DNA of 53,498 nucleotides, taken from contig JAJDUD010000017.1 of assembly GCA_022826825.1 (NCBI GenBank), forward strand, positions 1 to 53,498. The letters run 5' to 3'. How positions within the stretch are numbered: position 1 is the first letter of the stretch; every line of letters begins with the position of its first letter. The position numbers and the translations under genes are program-made. The DNA comes from Acidobacteriota bacterium. Lineage in GTDB: Bacteria; Acidobacteriota; Vicinamibacteria; Marinacidobacterales; Marinacidobacteraceae. The notes beneath the pieces are model-generated. The model saw only the letters and a list, made by a program, of their open reading frames with translations, did not search any database and was not told where the DNA came from. Shown piece by piece: positions 7,918-16,856 of this stretch.

Positions 7918-9114
7918 CTACTGCTCCCTGAGCGCCCCGACCACGCTGCGGCGGGCGGCGCCCACCGCCGGGAGGAAGCCGCCGATCGCCCCGATGACGA
8001 GGGCGAGGGTGGTCCCCTGGACGAGCAGCTCCGGCGTCACCTGGAAGGCGAAAGCCACCTGGCTGAACGAGGCCCAGTTGATCGTCGCCGCCCGGAACCC
8101 GTCGAACAGGAACCACGACGCCGCGCCGCCGGCCGCCGCGCCGATCAGCCCGAAGACAAGCGACTCGATCATCACCGAGACGACCACCGGCAGCCGGGAA
8201 AACCCGAGTGCTCGCAGGGTGGCGATCTCGCGCGAGCGGGAGGACACCGCCGCGTACATGGTGTTCAGCGCCGCGAACACCGCACCCGCCGACATCATGA
8301 CCACGATGATCCAGCCGACCACCGAAATGAAGACCTCGATCGGCTCCGACTGGGCCGCCATGTGGGTCGTCTGCCGCTGGGCGCCGAGGCTGACCCGCGG
8401 ATCGTCGGTGAGCGCCGCCTCGAAACCTTCGAACGCCTCGGCGTCCCGCAGCCGCACCAGGGCGACGTTCCAGGAATTGCCGCGCTGGTACATCTGCTGG
8501 AGGATGCGGTTGTCGGTCCAGATCTCCGATTCGGCGACCCCGCCGCCGGTGGTGAACCGCCCCACCACCTCCCAGGAGGCGCGGCCCACGTCGATCCGGT
8601 CGCCGACCTGCAAGCCCTCGAAGGCGCCGGCCGCCCCGTCGCCGACGATCACCTCGTTCCGGCCGGGCTCGAAGTTCCGGCCCTCGACGATCTCGAACTG
8701 CTCCCGCAACGCGAAACCGGCCGCTTCGACGCCCCGGAGCGGGACGTTGGCGTCGGTGCCGGCGCCGATCTTCTTGCGGTCGATGATGACGAAGAGCTCC
8801 GGCGAAACGAGCGGGCCGTCCGGGCCGCGCGCCACGCCCGGCGCCTCCCAGAGCACCTGGATGTCCTGGTGGTTCAGGATGCTGTCCGAGGCGCCGGTGG
8901 CGCCGCTCCGCAGCACCACCGCCACGTCGTCGCGGGCCTGCCCGGTCACCACCGCGCGGAAACCGGCGGCCATCGACAGGACGGCGACCATGACGCCGAC
9001 GACTCCGGCGATCCCGAAGATCGCGACCACGGAAACGGCGCGGCGCTCCCAGATCGTTTCCAGGTTGTAGCGGGTCACCGCCTGGCACTGGCGGATGAAG
9101 GATCCAAGGCGCAT
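7918..9114 (-). CDS. ABC transporter permease, MacB/FtsX type (second permease)
   Basis: A 398-residue permease. One membrane helix lies near 28-50 after a short cytosolic start. A large periplasmic MacB-PCD-like domain follows to about 270, then three membrane helices near 275-300, 325-350 and 365-390. This is the usual FtsX-superfamily topology. The ATG has AGGAGA upstream. It lies 13 bases downstream of a similar but divergent permease. Together with the ATPase and adaptor upstream it probably forms a MacAB-like exporter or lipoprotein-trafficking system. The substrate is unknown. Confidence 0.85.
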   Translation of the reverse strand: MRLGSFIRQCQAVTRYNLETIWERRAVSVVAIFGIAGVVGVMVAVLSMAAGFRAVVTGQARDDVAVVLRSGATGASDSILNHQDIQVLWEAPGVARGPDGPLVSPELFVIIDRKKIGAGTDANVPLRGVEAAGFALREQFEIVEGRNFEPGRNEVIVGDGAAGAFEGLQVGDRIDVGRASWEVVGRFTTGGGVAESEIWTDNRILQQMYQRGNSWNVALVRLRDAEAFEGFEAALTDDPRVSLGAQRQTTHMAAQSEPIEVFISVVGWIIVVMMSAGAVFAALNTMYAAVSSRSREIATLRALGFSRLPVVVSVMIESLVFGLIGAAAGGAASWFLFDGFRAATINWASFSQVAFAFQVTPELLVQGTTLALVIGAIGGFLPAVGAARRSVVGALREQ

Positions 9115-9127
9115 CGTCCCGGTTCTC

Positions 9128-10288
9128 CTACAACCGCCGCAGGGCCAGCGCCGTCTCGAGGCGCATCGCCCGCCGCGCCGGGAAGATGCCGACCACCAGG
9201 CCGGTGACGACCGCGAGGCCGAGCCCCAGCAACAGGTCCTCGGGCCGCAGGAAGAGGCCCGGGAAGTAGGCGGCCAGGGCAGGACGGAGCACGCGCTCCA
9301 GCCCCACGGCCAGCACCATTCCCAGGAATCCGGCGGTGGTCACCAGGGTCACCGACTCCATGAGCACGAGCCGCTGCACGCGGCTGGAGGTGAAACCCAG
9401 GGCCTTCAGCAGGCCGATCTCGCCGATCCGCTCCCGCACCGACTGCGCCATGGTGTTGCCGGCGACCAGCAGGATGGTGAAGAAGACGGCCCCGAGGATC
9501 GAGGTCACGATCAACCCCAGGTTGCCGACCTGATTCGCGAACCCCGCGGCGAACGCTCCCTCGGACTCGCTCTTCGTTTCGGCGGCGGAGTTCCGGAAGG
9601 TGTCGTCGATGGCGGCGGCGATCTCGGGGGCGCGGTCCGGGTCGGCGATCCGCACCATGAACCAGCCGACCTGCCCGCGGCCGAAGGAACGGGCTTCGTC
9701 GAAGAAGTCGTAGCGGAAGAGGAACTGGGTCTGATCGAAGCCTTCCACGTCCGCGTCGTAGACGCCGACCAGTTCGAACTCCCAGGCGTCGTCGCCACGC
9801 CCCTGCTGGCGCCAGATCGTCGGCTGGATCGGGATCCGGTCGCCGACCTCCCAGCCCAGGCGTTCGACGAGCGCGCGGCCCGCGATCGCCCCGTTGCGGG
9901 TCTCGATCCAGCGGAGCTTCGCCTCCTCGGGCACCAGGATCTCCGGATACATGTCGAGGTACTCCGCCGGCTCGACCGGGGACTGCATGAAGAAGTTGGA
10001 CGGGTCCTGGTACACCCCGCCGAACCAGGTCATGTGCATGGCGTCCACGACGCCGGGGATCTCCTCCATGTCGGCCTCGTAGGACTGCGGCAGGAGCTGG
10101 AAGAGCGAGACCCGGTGGCGCACCACCAGCCGGTCCTCGTTGGCGATCTCGGCTCCCATGGAGAAGGCCGTCTGGAGCATCGAGAGCACCCCGAAGATGA
10201 GGAACGCGAAGACCACCGAGGAGAACGTCAGGAAGGTCCGCGTCTTCTTGCGCCGGAGCGCCGCGCTGATCAGGGTGAAGGAACTCAC
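9128..10288 (-). CDS. ABC transporter permease, MacB/FtsX type (first permease)
   Basis: A 386-residue permease with a membrane helix around 15-40, a periplasmic domain, and three C-terminal helices (AVFFTILLVAG, LVTTAGFLGMVLAVG, LLLGLGLAVVTGLVVG). I start it at the GTG 10286-10288, which overlaps the ATPase stop as GTGA. A longer open frame to 10345 adds only arginine-rich residues that mirror the ATPase gene. Two separate single permeases suggest a heterodimeric channel, unlike MacB, in which ATPase and permease are fused. Confidence 0.85.
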   Translation of the reverse strand: MSSFTLISAALRRKKTRTFLTFSSVVFAFLIFGVLSMLQTAFSMGAEIANEDRLVVRHRVSLFQLLPQSYEADMEEIPGVVDAMHMTWFGGVYQDPSNFFMQSPVEPAEYLDMYPEILVPEEAKLRWIETRNGAIAGRALVERLGWEVGDRIPIQPTIWRQQGRGDDAWEFELVGVYDADVEGFDQTQFLFRYDFFDEARSFGRGQVGWFMVRIADPDRAPEIAAAIDDTFRNSAAETKSESEGAFAAGFANQVGNLGLIVTSILGAVFFTILLVAGNTMAQSVRERIGEIGLLKALGFTSSRVQRLVLMESVTLVTTAGFLGMVLAVGLERVLRPALAAYFPGLFLRPEDLLLGLGLAVVTGLVVGIFPARRAMRLETALALRRL

Positions 10289-11064
10289 ACCGCCGCTCCG
10301 GCCGGTTCGTGGACCGGCACCTCGATCGTCCCGTCGTGCCCGCATTCCGCGAGCCGCCCGTCCTCGAGATGCAGGGTGCGCGACGCCCGCTCGGCCGCCA
10401 CCGGATCGTGGGTCACCATCAGGATGGTCTTGCCGTGGTCACGGTTGAGGGCGACCAGCAGGTCCAGAATCTCCGCGCTGGTCGTCCGGTCGAGGTCGCC
10501 GGTCGGCTCGTCGCAAACGAGCAGGGCCGGATCGTTCACCAGCGCGCGGGCGATGCCGACCCGTTGCTGCTCGCCGCCCGAGAGTTCCCGGGGACGGTGC
10601 TTGCCGCGAGCCGAGAGCCCCACGATCTCGAGCGCGATGTCGACCCGCCGGCGCCGCTCCCGGGCCGAGAACGAGGTCAGCAGCAGCGGTACCGCCACGT
10701 TCCGCTCGGCGCTCAGGGCTCCCAGCAGGTTCGAGAACTGGAACACGAAGCCGACGTTGCGCGCCCGCCAGCCGGCGAGCTTCCGCTCGGAAAGGCGGTG
10801 GATCGCCGAACCACCCACGATCACCTCGCCGCCGGTCGGCCGGTCGAGCCCGGCGATCAGGTTGAGCAGCGTCGACTTCCCGGAGCCCGAGGGTCCCATC
10901 AGCGCCAGGAACTCCCCCTTCTCCATCCGGAGGCTGAGGTCCCTCAACACCGGAACCGGGGTGCGGCCCCGGTGGAACGTCCGGCTGACGCCGCGCACGT
11001 CCACCATGGCTTCCGCTGCGGCGCCGTTGCCCGCCGCCGTTCCGGCAGGATCTGCTTCACTCAT
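10285..11064 (-). CDS. ABC transporter ATPase, LolD/MacB type
   Basis: A 259-residue ATP-binding subunit. The Walker A motif GPSGSGKST is at 57-65 (Lys63), the signature is LSGGEQQRVG, Walker B is LLVCDEPTGDLD and the H-loop is MVTHD. This is the MacB/LolD/FtsE clade that energises FtsX-type permeases. An internal Met20 (MVDVRGVSRTF) is a plausible alternative start, because the first 19 residues are low-complexity. Its stop overlaps the first permease start, and the adaptor gene ends 21 bases upstream of it. Confidence 0.92.
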   Translation of the reverse strand: MSEADPAGTAAGNGAAAEAMVDVRGVSRTFHRGRTPVPVLRDLSLRMEKGEFLALMGPSGSGKSTLLNLIAGLDRPTGGEVIVGGSAIHRLSERKLAGWRARNVGFVFQFSNLLGALSAERNVAVPLLLTSFSARERRRRVDIALEIVGLSARGKHRPRELSGGEQQRVGIARALVNDPALLVCDEPTGDLDRTTSAEILDLLVALNRDHGKTILMVTHDPVAAERASRTLHLEDGRLAECGHDGTIEVPVHEPAGAAV

Positions 11065-11085
11065 CGGACTTTCTCTCCCAGGCGT

Positions 11086-12321
11086 TCACGGCGCGGCGGC
11101 CGCTTCCATGACTTCGGCGCCGTCCTCGAGGCCCTCGAGGCCCTCCACGACGACGCGGTCCCCCTCCACCAGTCCGGAGAGGACGAACACATCGGATCCG
11201 CGGCGGTCTCCGAGCCGCACGGCGCGGCGCTGGACCCGGCCGTCGCGGACCAGGTAGACGAGGTCCCGGCCGGTGTCCGGGAACACCGCCGCCGCGTCCA
11301 CCAGGAGACCCTCGGGAGCCTCCTCGGGTTCCGCTTCGGCGGACCGGAAACTCACCTTGACGCCCATGTCCGGGAGGATCCGGGAATCGAGTTCCTCGAA
11401 ACCGATCCGGACCCGCACCGTGGCCCGGTCGCGGTCGGCGGTCGGGATGATCGCGATCACCCGGGCGGGGATCGTCCAGTCGTCGTAGGAGTCGAGGACG
11501 GCGTCCACCGGCTGCTCCGGAGAGACCCGGTTGATGTACGCCTCGTTGACGTCCACCTCGATCTCCAGCGAGGTCATGTCCACGATGGTGCCGATCCCGG
11601 TCCGGGTGAATCCGGCGCCGCCCGCGATGGGGGACATCATCTCGCCGGGCTGGGCGTTCTTGGCGGTGATGACCCCGTCGAACGGCGCCCGGATCACCAT
11701 GTCCTCGATCTGCTGTCGGATGACCTCCCCCTGCCGCTCCGAGACGCGAATGTCCTCGCGCTGGCGCTCGATGCGCGCTTCGAGAGTGGCGACCTCGCCG
11801 TTCACCTGGTCGAGGTCCGCCTGCCCGGCAACCTGCTGCGCCACGAGCCGCCCGGTCCGTTCCTGACGGAGCCGCGCCTCGGCGAGCTGGGCCTCCACCT
11901 CGAGGACCGCCTTTCCGGCCGCCGCGGTCTGCGCCTCCGCGAGGCGGAGGGTCCGCTCGAGGTTCGAGGAGTCGAGACGGGCGAGCACCTGGCCCGCGCC
12001 CACCTCCATGCCCTCCTCGATGGCGATCTCGGTGATCTGTCCCGCGGTCTTGGACGAGACGGTGGCCTGGCGGCGCGCCGTGACGTAACCGCTCGCGTTC
12101 AGCACCGTGGTCCCGGCGTCCACCGAGATCGAGCGCACCCGCGCCGTGCGGACCGCGAGCACCTCCGGCTCCGAACCCAGCAGGAAGACGGCCGCAACGC
12201 CGCCTCCGATCACGAGGAGCGCGCCGATGATCGCGGTCACCAGCGCGAAGGGCCGCGAACCGCGCTGCTCCTCGCCGATCTTGAGTTCGGCGAGCCGGTC
12301 AGCGGGTTTCGGGGGATTCAT
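11086..12321 (-). CDS. Periplasmic adaptor (MacA/HlyD-type membrane fusion protein)
   Basis: A 411-residue membrane fusion protein. A single N-terminal membrane helix (near 26-50, ALVTAIIGALLVIGGGVAAVFLL) is followed by a biotinyl-lipoyl-like half, GYVTARRQATVSSKTAGQITEIAIEEG. A coiled-coil hairpin of about 100 residues comes next, then the second lipoyl half with VIRAPFDGVITAKNAQPGE and beta-barrel domains. This is the layout of MacA and HlyD adaptors. It is the first of four genes with the ATPase and two permeases. The ATG has no clear ribosome-binding site. Confidence 0.9.
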   Translation of the reverse strand: MNPPKPADRLAELKIGEEQRGSRPFALVTAIIGALLVIGGGVAAVFLLGSEPEVLAVRTARVRSISVDAGTTVLNASGYVTARRQATVSSKTAGQITEIAIEEGMEVGAGQVLARLDSSNLERTLRLAEAQTAAAGKAVLEVEAQLAEARLRQERTGRLVAQQVAGQADLDQVNGEVATLEARIERQREDIRVSERQGEVIRQQIEDMVIRAPFDGVITAKNAQPGEMMSPIAGGAGFTRTGIGTIVDMTSLEIEVDVNEAYINRVSPEQPVDAVLDSYDDWTIPARVIAIIPTADRDRATVRVRIGFEELDSRILPDMGVKVSFRSAEAEPEEAPEGLLVDAAAVFPDTGRDLVYLVRDGRVQRRAVRLGDRRGSDVFVLSGLVEGDRVVVEGLEGLEDGAEVMEAAAAP

Positions 12322-12466
12322 GTTCTTGAATCAGGAGCCTACGAGGCGTGGGCGGGAAAGGTTCCCGGCATGGTGCGGAAGCCCGAGGTTCCGCGCGACA
12401 GGCCAGAAGGGGACTCGTCTTCGCTACGTTCGCGGGGCGCGAATCTTACAGAGGGCACGACCGAAA

Positions 12467-12745
12467 TCACCGCTCCGGCGCGACCAGCGCCTGCAGTTGC
12501 TCGACGTGTTGCAGGAGGGCGGCGCGGCCGGCCTCGGTCAGGCGGTAGCGGGTCTGCGGGCGGCGGCGCACGAAGCGTTTGCGCTCGACGACGTAACCAC
12601 CCGCGATCAGCTTGCCGAGGTGCGCGCTCAGGTTCCCGTTCGTGGCGTTGATCGTCTTCTGGAGGTCGGTGAAGGTGGCCCACTCCACCGCGACCAGCTC
12701 CGCGATGACGGCCAGGCGGACCCTGGACAGCAGGAGTTCATCCAC
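12467..12745 (-). CDS. Winged-helix transcriptional regulator (HTH_27-like)
   Basis: A 92-residue DNA-binding protein. The helix-turn-helix region is TFTDLQKTINATNGNLSAHLGKLIAGGYV, and the wing is the basic KRFVRRRPQTRYRLTEAG. This is the small winged-helix family often placed beside ABC exporters. The GTG start lies inside the end of the upstream membrane-protein gene (8-base overlap), so the two are coupled. I infer that it binds the large palindrome at 13323-13353 and perhaps also controls the exporter operon that starts 146 bases downstream. Confidence 0.82.
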   Translation of the reverse strand: MDELLLSRVRLAVIAELVAVEWATFTDLQKTINATNGNLSAHLGKLIAGGYVVERKRFVRRRPQTRYRLTEAGRAALLQHVEQLQALVAPER

Positions 12746-13316
12746 GACCGCGTCGCACCCAGAGCACGATGGCGGGGACCACGAGCCCCGCCACCCAGCC
12801 GAGGACCAGCGTGCCGTGGAACCAGCCGGGAACGAAACTGGCGAGCGCCGCGGCGGCGAGCAGCGCGATGCCGCCCATGAGCAGCGGCCGGCTCGCCTGG
12901 AGACCGACGACCAGCAGCGCGATGCTCATCCCCCCGGCCCAGAACAGCGACATCCCATCGCCGGGAATCACCCGGTGCTGGGCAGTGAGATTCAGCAGCA
13001 ACAACACGCCGAACGCCACCCCGAACGTGATTCCCGCCTGGCTGTCGATCTGCGTTTCGCGTCCGGTGTCATGACGGTGCGCGGCCCACACGCTGACGCC
13101 GATCGCGAGCAGCATCAGCGGCAGTTGGAAGGACCCGTCGGACGGTACCGGGAGGCCGGCGGCCCGGGCCTGCGCTACTCCGTTGACGATCGCAGCGAAC
13201 AGCCCCCAGGTGAGAAAGATGAGCGGCGCGACGTTGAGCGAGCGGTCGGCCGACCGGAGAATCCGGTCGACCAGCGCCAGGTCGTTGCGTGCGGTGGATG
13301 TGTCCATGGTTGACAT
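12738..13316 (-). CDS. Small integral membrane protein, partner of the winged-helix regulator
   Basis: A 192-residue protein with about six predicted membrane helices. After a short N-terminal segment (LVDRILRSADRSLN) come VAPLIFLTWGLFAAIVNGV, LPLMLLAIGVSVWAA, ITFGVAFGVLLLLN, LFWAGGMSIALLVVGLQ, LMGGIALLAAAALASFV and LVLGWVAGLVVPAIVLWV. I recognise no catalytic motif. It is co-transcribed with the regulator from a consensus-like promoter 44 bases upstream. A sensor or antagonist of the regulator is a reasonable guess from the gene order only. GGGAGA precedes the ATG. Confidence 0.75.
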   Translation of the reverse strand: MSTMDTSTARNDLALVDRILRSADRSLNVAPLIFLTWGLFAAIVNGVAQARAAGLPVPSDGSFQLPLMLLAIGVSVWAAHRHDTGRETQIDSQAGITFGVAFGVLLLLNLTAQHRVIPGDGMSLFWAGGMSIALLVVGLQASRPLLMGGIALLAAAALASFVPGWFHGTLVLGWVAGLVVPAIVLWVRRGRG

Positions 13317-13322
13317 CTCCCT

Positions 13323-13365
13323 TCAGAGTAGTCTGTTTTATAGACTATTCTGATACCGATGTCAA
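13323..13365 (-). promoter_or_regulatory. Sigma-70-like promoter with central palindromic operator
   Basis: On the minus strand TTGACA (13360-13365), a 17-base spacer and TATAAA (13337-13342) form a near-consensus promoter. A 31-base palindrome surrounds the -10 box: TCAGA (13323-13327), TAGTCT (13329-13334), 7-base centre, AGACTA (13342-13347), TCTGA (13349-13353), with one unpaired position in each arm. A repressor bound here would block polymerase. The winged-helix protein of this operon is the obvious candidate. Confidence 0.8.
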
Positions 13366-13466
13366 GAATCTGCAGATCAAGCCCCGGGCGTTTGAGGAGC
13401 GCCGGTCATCAGATCAAACCGGCATCGTCCCCCACCGGGGGACGAAACTCCCATCGCCCGTCCCCT

Positions 13467-13577
13467 GTATGGCGTAACGCGACCAGGCATGGCGTTGCGC
13501 CATACGGCAGACCAACCACGGGAGCTTCGCGGCCTACGACCGCGATGCCGGTGTGAACACCGGCGCTCCTGCCGCGG
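13467..13577. repeat. Hairpin plus a copy of the two-hairpin intergenic repeat
   Basis: Arms of 14 bases at 13467-13480 and 13492-13505 pair with one mismatch around an 11-base loop. Next, a two-hairpin unit spans 13524-13577: CGCGG/CCGCG at 13528-13544 and GCCGGTGT/ACACCGGC at 13547-13564. Nothing coding is seen in 13317-13629. Confidence 0.65.
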
Positions 13578-13629
13578 GCGTCTCCGGGAAGAGCACCACG
13601 AGTCTTGCGCGCGGGACCGTTCCGGTCGA

Positions 13630-14274
13630 TTACGAGATCGGCTGGTCGGCCGGAAGGGTCAGCAGGACGCCGTAGCCGCCGCAGCGGGGGTCCTGCACGT
13701 AGTCGGGGATCAGGCCCCCCGGGCGGAATCCGATCCGCATCTGCGCGGAGACGGTCGGATCCCTGATATCGCCCGCCACGAGTTGTTCGTAGTAGTCCTT
13801 GGCGCTCATCCGGTCCGCGACCGCCCCGTAGCCGTTCAACATGCCGACGGTGAGCTGGCCGCGCAGGCCGAGCCGCCCGGCGGTCGCGTGCCGGGAGGCG
13901 TAAAGCGCCCGGGCAATCCCCCGCCGGCGCCAGTCCGGGTGGACTCCGAGGTCGGCGCCGTAGAGCCACTCGCCCTCCGGATCGTGAGCGGTGAGGAACA
14001 GCCCCCCGAGGAACTCGGGGAAGCGGTGCTGCGGACGGCTGAGATCGAGGTTCAGGCGCAGCGTGGTGGTCGTCGCGATGGGCCTCTCACCGCTTGTCAG
14101 CGCGACGAACTGGCCCTCCGGAAAGATCTCCACATGGCGCCGGTAGTGATCGGCGCCGAAGCGTTCCGACGGATCGAGCGTCGGAAACACGATCCGCTGG
14201 AGTTCGGCGAGCGCGTCCGCGTGGTCCGGCGAGGTCGGCGCGACCGTCCAGCCGGCCCCCGCGGGCGGGGCCAA
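13630..14274 (-). CDS. GNAT-family N-acetyltransferase
   Basis: A 214-residue acetyltransferase. The acetyl-CoA-binding motif is clear: YGADLGVHPDWRRRGIARALY, with the R-R-G-I-A loop at roughly 117-135. The rest (ERPIATTTTLRLNLD and the C-terminal strands) fits the GNAT fold. The start is TTG at 14272-14274, shortly after the symporter stop; no better start is present. It is the last gene of the aminotransferase-dehydrogenase-symporter group and may act on a related amine or amino acid, but the substrate is unknown. Confidence 0.8.
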   Translation of the reverse strand: MAPPAGAGWTVAPTSPDHADALAELQRIVFPTLDPSERFGADHYRRHVEIFPEGQFVALTSGERPIATTTTLRLNLDLSRPQHRFPEFLGGLFLTAHDPEGEWLYGADLGVHPDWRRRGIARALYASRHATAGRLGLRGQLTVGMLNGYGAVADRMSAKDYYEQLVAGDIRDPTVSAQMRIGFRPGGLIPDYVQDPRCGGYGVLLTLPADQPIS

Positions 14275-14281
14275 AGAGGCC

Positions 14282-15784
14282 CTACCCCGCCCGGGGGGGC
14301 CGGAGCGCGAGGACGCCGAGCCGGCCCTTCGCCTCGATCGGCGCCCCCGAGGGGTCGGTCAGCTCCCGCGGCGGGTGGCTCTTCGCGGTCAGCAGGGACA
14401 CGCCGACCGTCACCAGCAGCGAGACCGGCGTCGCGATCAGGGCGTTCGGCAGCTCCGTCACGCTGTCGGGCGAGACCGCCCCCGAGACGAGCTCGGCCCC
14501 GATGAGCCCGAGCCACACGACCAGTCCGGCAAGGATACCGCTCACGCAGCCCGGACCGTTCGTCCGCTTCCAGTACATCCCGAGGGTGAGCGGGCCGAAG
14601 AGGCCCACCATCATCACCGTCCAGGACTCGACCATGAGCGAATAGACGCTCTGGAACCAGAGCGCCACCGCAAGCGCCAGCCCGCAGAAGATGACGACCC
14701 CCACCCGCACGGCGACCAGGATCTCCTTCGGCTTCAGGTCGGGAGCGAGGTTCCGGACGATGTTCTGCCCGAAGACGCTCGCCGGGGCCAGCAGCCCGCT
14801 GTCCGCCGAACTCATGAGCGCCGAGAAGAGCGCTCCGAGGAAAAGGGCGAGCCCCACCGGCGGCAGGTACTCCATGGCGAGCCGCGGCACGATCTCTTCC
14901 GGGTTCTGAAGCCCCGGCATCAGCACCGAACCGATCATTCCCAGAGCCACCGGGATCAGGCCCACCACCAGGTAGAGCGAACCCCCGAAGTAAGCGGCCC
15001 ACTGCGCGACCCGTTCACTCTTGGAACTGAGCGCCCGCTGCATGAGGTCCTGACCGGGAAGGTTGCCGAGGCCGATCAGCAACCAGGCCTGCACGAAGAA
15101 GAGCCATTCGAGCAGGCCGCCGGTCGGCAGGAACCGGGTCCGTCCCTCCGGCAGGGAATCGAGCACGCCCGAGACCCCGCCGGCCGCTCCGAGGACGATT
15201 GGCAGCAACACGCAGATCGCCGCGATCAGGACCAGCGCCTGGAAGAAATCGGTGAGGGTCACGCCCCACATGCCCCCGAGCACCGTGTAGACGAGGACGA
15301 TGGCGGCGGCGATGAGGATGCTGGCCACGAACGGCAGACCCGCCATCGCGGAAAGCACCGTCCCCACCGCCAGCAACTGCGATCCCACCCAGCCGATGTA
15401 GGCCGGCAGGATCGAGAGCGCGGACAGGATCTCGGCCGGCCTGCCGAACCGGCGGCGGAAGAAATCCGGAACCGTCAGGAGTCGCAGACGACGGAGCAGC
15501 CGCACGTAGAACGCGCCGGCGAGCAGCAGGCAGAGCGCCGCGCCGAAGGGATCGGCCACCACCGCGTTCAGGCCGCCGGCGTAGGAAGCGCCCGCCGCCC
15601 CGATCAGCGTGCCGCCTCCGAACCAGGTCGCAAAGAGCGTGAACGTGCAGAGCCCGAGGCCGAGCCGGCGGCCCGCGACCACGAAATCGGTGGCGTTCCG
15701 GATCCTGGTGGAGGCGACCGCCCCGAGGAACAGGAGCCCCGCCAGATAGACGCAGACGGCGACGATGACGAAGGTCTGGCTCAT
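14282..15784 (-). CDS. Sodium:solute symporter (SSS family)
   Basis: A 500-residue, highly hydrophobic transporter with about 13 helices. Family signatures include the start FVIVAVCVYLAGLLFLG, ATDFVVAGRRLG, FATWFGGGTLIGAAGASYAGG and the ALFSALMSSADSGLLAPAS segment, which carries the sodium-site serines. Members take up proline, pantothenate, sugars or acetate. The substrate here is uncertain; the neighbouring aminotransferase and hydroxyacid dehydrogenase hint at an amino or keto acid. It starts 49 bases after the dehydrogenase stop and is probably in the same operon. Confidence 0.9.
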   Translation of the reverse strand: MSQTFVIVAVCVYLAGLLFLGAVASTRIRNATDFVVAGRRLGLGLCTFTLFATWFGGGTLIGAAGASYAGGLNAVVADPFGAALCLLLAGAFYVRLLRRLRLLTVPDFFRRRFGRPAEILSALSILPAYIGWVGSQLLAVGTVLSAMAGLPFVASILIAAAIVLVYTVLGGMWGVTLTDFFQALVLIAAICVLLPIVLGAAGGVSGVLDSLPEGRTRFLPTGGLLEWLFFVQAWLLIGLGNLPGQDLMQRALSSKSERVAQWAAYFGGSLYLVVGLIPVALGMIGSVLMPGLQNPEEIVPRLAMEYLPPVGLALFLGALFSALMSSADSGLLAPASVFGQNIVRNLAPDLKPKEILVAVRVGVVIFCGLALAVALWFQSVYSLMVESWTVMMVGLFGPLTLGMYWKRTNGPGCVSGILAGLVVWLGLIGAELVSGAVSPDSVTELPNALIATPVSLLVTVGVSLLTAKSHPPRELTDPSGAPIEAKGRLGVLALRPPRAG

Positions 15785-15833
15785 CCCCCGTTCCCAGTCA
15801 TCGGCGTGATGGCGGCGAAGGGGTGCCGGGCGG

Positions 15834-16856
15834 TCAGCGGGAGGTTCGCTGCCGGTACGCCTCGGTCTCGTAGACCTCCGGGTTCACGCAGTTCGGCGCG
15901 CGCTGCCGGTGCAGGTGGGCCACCGCGTTCTCGGCGCACATGGTGGCCATGCGGTCCCGGGTCGCCACGCTGCCGCTCGCGATGTGGGGGAGCATCACCA
16001 CGTTGTCGCACTCGGCGAGTCCCGGGTGGAACGCCGGCTCGTGCTCGAACACGTCGAGCCCCGCCCCCCCGATCTCACCGGACTTGAGGGCATCGACGAG
16101 GGCCGCTTCATGGACGATCGGGCCCCGCGCGCTGTTGATGAGGATCGCGGACCGCTTCATCTTCGCGAATGCGGCCGCGTCGAAGAGGTGGTGCGTCGAG
16201 GGATTCAGATCGGTGTGGATCGTGACGAAATCGCTGCGGGCGAGCAGGTCGTCGAACTCGGCGTATTCCACGTCCGGACGGGCCTCGATGATCGCCTTCA
16301 TGGGAGGATCGAAGGCCAGCACGTCCATGTCGAATCCCTGCGCCCGCCTGTGCATCGCCTGCCCGATGCGCCCGAAGCCGACGACTCCGAGCACCTTCCG
16401 GCGCTCGTCGCCGCCGGGGCTCACGTCGGCGCCGAGCATCAGCGACGGCCCCCAGATCTTGTACTGGCCGGCGCGCATGTAGGCGTCCGCCGGAACCACC
16501 CGCCGCGCCACGGACATCAGCAGCGTCCACGCCAGATCCGCGGTCGTATCGGTGAGGACGCCGGGGGTGTTCGTGATCGGGAGACCGAGCTCCGTCGCCG
16601 TGTCCACGTCCACGTTGTTGAAGCCGACGGCGTAGTTGGCGACGCCGAGCAACTGCGGGGCGGCCTCCATGAGCTCCCGGTCCACCGCCTCGGTCAGCAG
16701 CGAGACGTGCACGTCCGCGCTCCGGGCGCCGGCGAGCACCTGGTCGCGGGGGGTCGAGTCGCCGTCGGCGGTGGGGGCCACGTCCACCTCGGCCGCGGCG
16801 CGCAGGATGGCGAGGCCGGCTTCCGGGATGGGTCGGGTAACGAAGATGCGGCTCAT
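15834..16856 (-). CDS. D-2-hydroxyacid dehydrogenase (glyoxylate/hydroxypyruvate reductase-like)
   Basis: A 340-residue NAD(P)-dependent oxidoreductase. The Rossmann motif GVVGFGRIGQAM lies near 157-168. The catalytic triad is visible as Arg in NSARGPIVHE, Glu in DVFEHEP and His in LPHIASGS. The YAVGFNNVDVDTA block is typical of the glycerate dehydrogenase/GyaR branch. It starts at ATG 16854-16856, overlapping the aminotransferase stop as ATGA; the longer open frame upstream is a shadow of that gene. It probably reduces glyoxylate, hydroxypyruvate or another 2-keto acid made by the aminotransferase. Confidence 0.88.
   Translation of the reverse strand: MSRIFVTRPIPEAGLAILRAAAEVDVAPTADGDSTPRDQVLAGARSADVHVSLLTEAVDRELMEAAPQLLGVANYAVGFNNVDVDTATELGLPITNTPGVLTDTTADLAWTLLMSVARRVVPADAYMRAGQYKIWGPSLMLGADVSPGGDERRKVLGVVGFGRIGQAMHRRAQGFDMDVLAFDPPMKAIIEARPDVEYAEFDDLLARSDFVTIHTDLNPSTHHLFDAAAFAKMKRSAILINSARGPIVHEAALVDALKSGEIGGAGLDVFEHEPAFHPGLAECDNVVMLPHIASGSVATRDRMATMCAENAVAHLHRQRAPNCVNPEVYETEAYRQRTSR

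Noticed and set aside
10289..10345. Longer N-terminus of the first permease
   Set aside because: The extra residues are arginine/glycine-rich and antiparallel to nothing functional; GTG 10286-10288 gives the normal membrane-helix start.
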